NCBI GenBank assembly: GCA_963169075.1 | Contig: CAUJGC010000464.1 | Coordinates: forward strand, 1-35,461 | Reading direction: 5' to 3' | Source of the DNA: Myxococcota bacterium | Lineage (GTDB): Bacteria; Myxococcota_A; Bradymonadia; Bradymonadales; GCA-2716585 | Length of the DNA: 35,461 nt | In this document: positions 32,936 to 35,461 of the stretch, in pieces | Layout: every line of letters starts with the position of its first letter | How positions within the stretch are numbered: position 1 is the first letter of the stretch | The notes under the pieces: model-generated | What the model saw: only the letters and a program-made list of their open reading frames with translations | What the model was told of the DNA's origin: nothing | Database searches by the model: none | Position numbers and translations under genes: made by a program

Positions 32936-35328
32936 CAGCTCGGCACCTCCAGCGTCGCCAGGTTGTTCAGCTCAAAGCACTCGGTGTTGCGGTTGACCAG
33001 CTGACCCCCCTCATAGGACGTGTCCGCCAGCACCGTCACCTGCGCCGCCGCGTCGGGGGCCGCCGCCCAGACGCACCCCACCTCCTCGCCTTGGCCCGGC
33101 TCCAGCCGCGTCGTCGTCCGCGCCGTGCAGATGAACACACCCTGCGCCGGATCCCCCTCGAAGAACGACACCGGCACCCCCGTCGCCACAGGCTGCGAGC
33201 CCCGGTTGTAGACCGTGATCCGCAGCTCCACACCGCCGCAACCGCCCCGCACCACCGGCGCACCCCCCCCGCTCGCCGTCAGATCCGGCGCGTCCAGCGC
33301 CTTCCCCTCCTGCTGGATGTTCTGGCGGTAGCTGTTGAAGATCTGCCAGCTCGGCGACTCCACACGCGGGATGCGGCCGTCGTCCTCCACGTTGGTCACA
33401 TGGTAGGTGTGCTGGTTCCAGATCGGGCGGCTGTTCACCCACCGATCCGTCACGTCGCGCAGCACCAGGATCCCCCGCGTTGACCCCGGCGCCACCCCCG
33501 TCTCCGCCTCCGGCTGGCACGGCGCGCCGATGTTGTTGGCCGGCAACACGATCTCCGAGTTGAAGTCACCGTCCACATCCACCACGATGGGGTTCTCATA
33601 CGTCGTGTTGGTCGTGTTCGCGAACGCGAAGCGGATCGCACCGGTCGTCCCATCGTAGACCCGCATGAAGCACTCGTCGTTGTAGACGACCTCCACGCTC
33701 CCGTCCCCCTCAAAGTCAAAGAGGCTCGACCCCGTGTTCCCCGACGACGCGTCACGCGTCGGCTTGAACCACCGGATCCCCGGCTGGGCGCACCCCGCAG
33801 GCAGCGGCGTCGCCGCGCACTCCAGATCAAACACCGCGTAGTTGTTCCCCCCCGCCGTGCCGATCTCCACCTGACCGTCCCCGTCAAAGTCCCCCACGTT
33901 CGGCGCGCCCCCCGGCGACTGGTACGCACCCGGCACCGCGTACGGCCCGAAGATCACCTCCCCGGTGTGGCGCTGCACCCGCACCTGATTCACCCCGAAG
34001 ACCACCGCGATCTCCGGCTCCGGCGTGCTGGGATCAAAGTCCGCGATCGCCACATGGCCGGGCTCCAGCCCCGCCATCAGCGGCGGCGTCTCGTCCTGCC
34101 CCGTCGCGCTGTAGATCCGGTTGCCCAGCACCACCTCGCCCTGACCGTCGTTGTCCACGTCCGCCACCGCCGAGAGCGGCCCGATCCCGTAGCGCTGCGC
34201 GCCCTGGTTGAAGTGGACCGACCCGTCCTCCCCGTTGAAGACCACCGCGCCGTGGATGATCTCCGCCGTCCCGTCCTGATCCAGATCCGCGATCGCAGGA
34301 CCACCCCAGGTCCGCGCGTCCACCGGCACCGCGCTCTGCCAGATCCGCTGGAGCTGGTTGTTCAGCGCCACCAGCCGACCGTCGCTCTGCACGATCACGA
34401 TCTCCGGCGCGCCGTCGCCGTTGATGTCGCCGCCTGCCATCGACGACTCCGCGTGGGCGCGCTCCGGAGACTGGAAGACCACCTCGCAGGTGTCACCCCG
34501 GATCGCCGTCACAAACGACTGCGCGTAATCGTTGTTGTCCCACCACGAGAACACGATCTCCGGCGTCTCGTCCCCGTCCAGATCGATGACCACCGGCTGC
34601 ATGATGACGTTGCCCCCCTCCCAGCGACACTGCACCGCAGGCGCGAACGCGCCCTCGTAGGGATCCTGGATGCAGCCCGGGTTGTTCTCCGCTCGCGGGC
34701 CGCTCCCATACGGGATGCAGATCCCCGCCTGGCAGTAGTGATCGTCCCGGCACTCGTCGTCGTCCGCGCACGTCCCCGCCCCTTGCAGGCACACGCCGCC
34801 GATGCACCGCGTCTCCCCCTCGCACCGCTCCACCACCCGCGCCGTCCCCTGCCCGTTGCAGAGCACCCGCAGCGTCGTGTCCTGGCACCCCAGCGCCTCA
34901 CCCGCCGGGCAGATCAGCGGCGCGCACGACCCCAGCTCGCTGTCGCAGATCGAGCCCTCACCGCACGCCTCCGCCACCCAGCCCGACCCATCGGCGCTGC
35001 ACCGCTCCTGCGTCGCGCCGTCCACGCAGCGCAGCGCCTCACCCTCGCAGATCGGCGCCGGGATCGTGCTGTTGTTGGTCCCGCTGCTGTTGTTGGCGCT
35101 GCTGTTGTTTGGGTTGTTTGTGCTGTTGTTTGTGCTGTTGTTTGTGCTGTTATTTGGGCTGTTTGTGTTGTTGTTTGTGCTGTTGTTCTGCGGGGTGTTG
35201 TTGGCGGGAGCCGCGTTGTCTGCGCCGCTGTTGTCCTCCTGGCCTCCGCCTCCGCCCGGCGTACCCACCGCGCACCCCGCCACCATACCCAAGACCAAAC
35301 CAAGCGCTACGCTGCGTCCCACCTTCAT
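32929..35328 (-). CDS. FG-GAP/VCBS lipoprotein with Asn/Ser/Thr-rich linker
   Basis: The track start (35454) is replaced by the ATG at 35328: GGAG lies upstream and a lipoprotein signal follows ('SVALGLVLGMVAGC'). The 799-aa product has an N/S/T-rich spacer of NNSTNN units, then Cys-rich small repeats ('CEGEALRCVDGATQERC', 'CPAGEALGCQD', 'CADDDECRDDHYCQAGIC', the last Dickkopf/EGF-like). An FG-GAP/VCBS propeller follows with Ca-type loops ('DLDGDETPE', 'DINGDGAPE', 'DLDQDGTAE', 'DVDNDGQGE', 'DFDGDGQVE', 'DFEGDGSVE', 'DVDGDFNSE'). The C-terminal CARDB-like Ig domain contains 'VELRITVYNRGSQPVATGVP'. It is a probable surface adhesin or binding protein, functionally parallel to the FG-GAP lipoprotein at 1046-3286 but with a different linker. 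The partner ligand is unknown. Confidence 0.88.
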   Translation of the reverse strand: MKVGRSVALGLVLGMVAGCAVGTPGGGGGQEDNSGADNAAPANNTPQNNSTNNNTNSPNNSTNNSTNNSTNNPNNSSANNSSGTNNSTIPAPICEGEALRCVDGATQERCSADGSGWVAEACGEGSICDSELGSCAPLICPAGEALGCQDTTLRVLCNGQGTARVVERCEGETRCIGGVCLQGAGTCADDDECRDDHYCQAGICIPYGSGPRAENNPGCIQDPYEGAFAPAVQCRWEGGNVIMQPVVIDLDGDETPEIVFSWWDNNDYAQSFVTAIRGDTCEVVFQSPERAHAESSMAGGDINGDGAPEIVIVQSDGRLVALNNQLQRIWQSAVPVDARTWGGPAIADLDQDGTAEIIHGAVVFNGEDGSVHFNQGAQRYGIGPLSAVADVDNDGQGEVVLGNRIYSATGQDETPPLMAGLEPGHVAIADFDPSTPEPEIAVVFGVNQVRVQRHTGEVIFGPYAVPGAYQSPGGAPNVGDFDGDGQVEIGTAGGNNYAVFDLECAATPLPAGCAQPGIRWFKPTRDASSGNTGSSLFDFEGDGSVEVVYNDECFMRVYDGTTGAIRFAFANTTNTTYENPIVVDVDGDFNSEIVLPANNIGAPCQPEAETGVAPGSTRGILVLRDVTDRWVNSRPIWNQHTYHVTNVEDDGRIPRVESPSWQIFNSYRQNIQQEGKALDAPDLTASGGGAPVVRGGCGGVELRITVYNRGSQPVATGVPVSFFEGDPAQGVFICTARTTTRLEPGQGEEVGCVWAAAPDAAAQVTVLADTSYEGGQLVNRNTECFELNNLATLEVPSCQ
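35081..35205 (-). repeat. 12-bp tandem-like repeat encoding the NNSTNN linker
   Basis: Units of GTGCTGTTGTTT (plus-strand view) recur with small variants such as GGGCTGTTTGTG, encoding the N/S/T spacer. The stretch is visibly AT-richer than its surroundings because AAC/AAT and AGC/ACA codons are mixed. Copy-number change would stay in frame. Confidence 0.7.
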
Positions 35329-35413
35329 CTCTCCGCTCCTCGTGCTGTGCTCGATCCCCCGGCCTCTCGCTGCCTCACCATAGCCTACCTGGCGCCGCAG
35401 GCCAAATGGGGGT

Positions 35414-35434
35414 CCGGGGGCGGCTCGCCCCCGG
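35414..35434. repeat. GC palindrome at the window end
   Basis: CCGGGGGCG-GCT-CGCCCCCGG is a perfect 9-bp inverted repeat about 86 nt upstream of the FG-GAP lipoprotein ATG, followed by a further GGGGGCACCCCCC and an A-run. The core resembles the hairpins at 26162-26182 and 27135-27150. There is no T-run on the correct side for an intrinsic terminator. It may be a dispersed REP-like element or the 3' end structure of a gene beyond the window. Confidence 0.4.
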
Positions 35435-35461
35435 CCGCCGGGGGCACCCCCCAAAAAATAA

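Overview
The window is GC-rich DNA from a didermic bacterium. Signal-peptide lipoproteins with lipobox cysteines, Asp-rich and Asn/Ser/Thr-rich linkers, FG-GAP/VCBS propellers, a MopE-like 'DNDGNGLTDC' motif, PEGA and Sel1 proteins, kelch lipoproteins and a giant DUF11 outer-membrane protein together suggest a Myxococcota / former Deltaproteobacteria lineage, perhaps Bradymonadia-like. This placement is an inference from protein style; no rRNA or other marker gene is present. No tRNA, rRNA or CRISPR array was seen.

Layout. (1) 1-4905: the C-terminal tail of a probable transposase (+) runs into the 3' end of a minus-strand operon. In transcription order the operon holds a 534-aa right-handed beta-helix protein, a lipoprotein with an FG-GAP propeller, and a second beta-helix protein that appears cut short where it meets the transposase. 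The distal half of this operon is much more AT-rich than the rest of the window. Its upstream region carries a G10 homopolymer next to a TTGACA box. (2) 5108-8083: a minus-strand pair, an orphan membrane histidine kinase followed by a secreted Sel1-repeat protein with 13 C-x7-C pairs. (3) 8242-27056: a plus-strand cluster of a PEGA-domain protein, a kelch-propeller lipoprotein, a giant 4835-aa protein (17 DUF11 units, two SdrD/Cna-B-like segments, an OmpA-like domain, a very large C-terminal beta-barrel) and a divergent Lgt-like membrane protein. It ends at a near-perfect bidirectional terminator. (4) 27162-28520 (-): an E/K/P-rich lipoprotein. (5) 28521-29186: a gene-free regulatory stretch. 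(6) 29187-32935 (+): an apparent operon of a helical unknown protein, a MscS-type channel, a HupE-like secreted/membrane protein and a single-domain rhodanese. (7) 32929-35328 (-): an N/S/T-linker FG-GAP lipoprotein that overlaps the rhodanese gene tail-to-tail.

Almost every product is predicted to act at or beyond the inner membrane, so this is a cell-envelope/surface region. The most striking element is the giant DUF11-OmpA-barrel protein and its PEGA, kelch and Lgt-like neighbours. They may form one surface-structure module, but that functional link is inferred from gene order only. Several ORF-track starts were moved downstream to ATG codons with a Shine-Dalgarno sequence directly in front of a signal peptide. 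Many very long ORF-track entries, notably the 3638-aa antisense frame, are composition artefacts and were left out.
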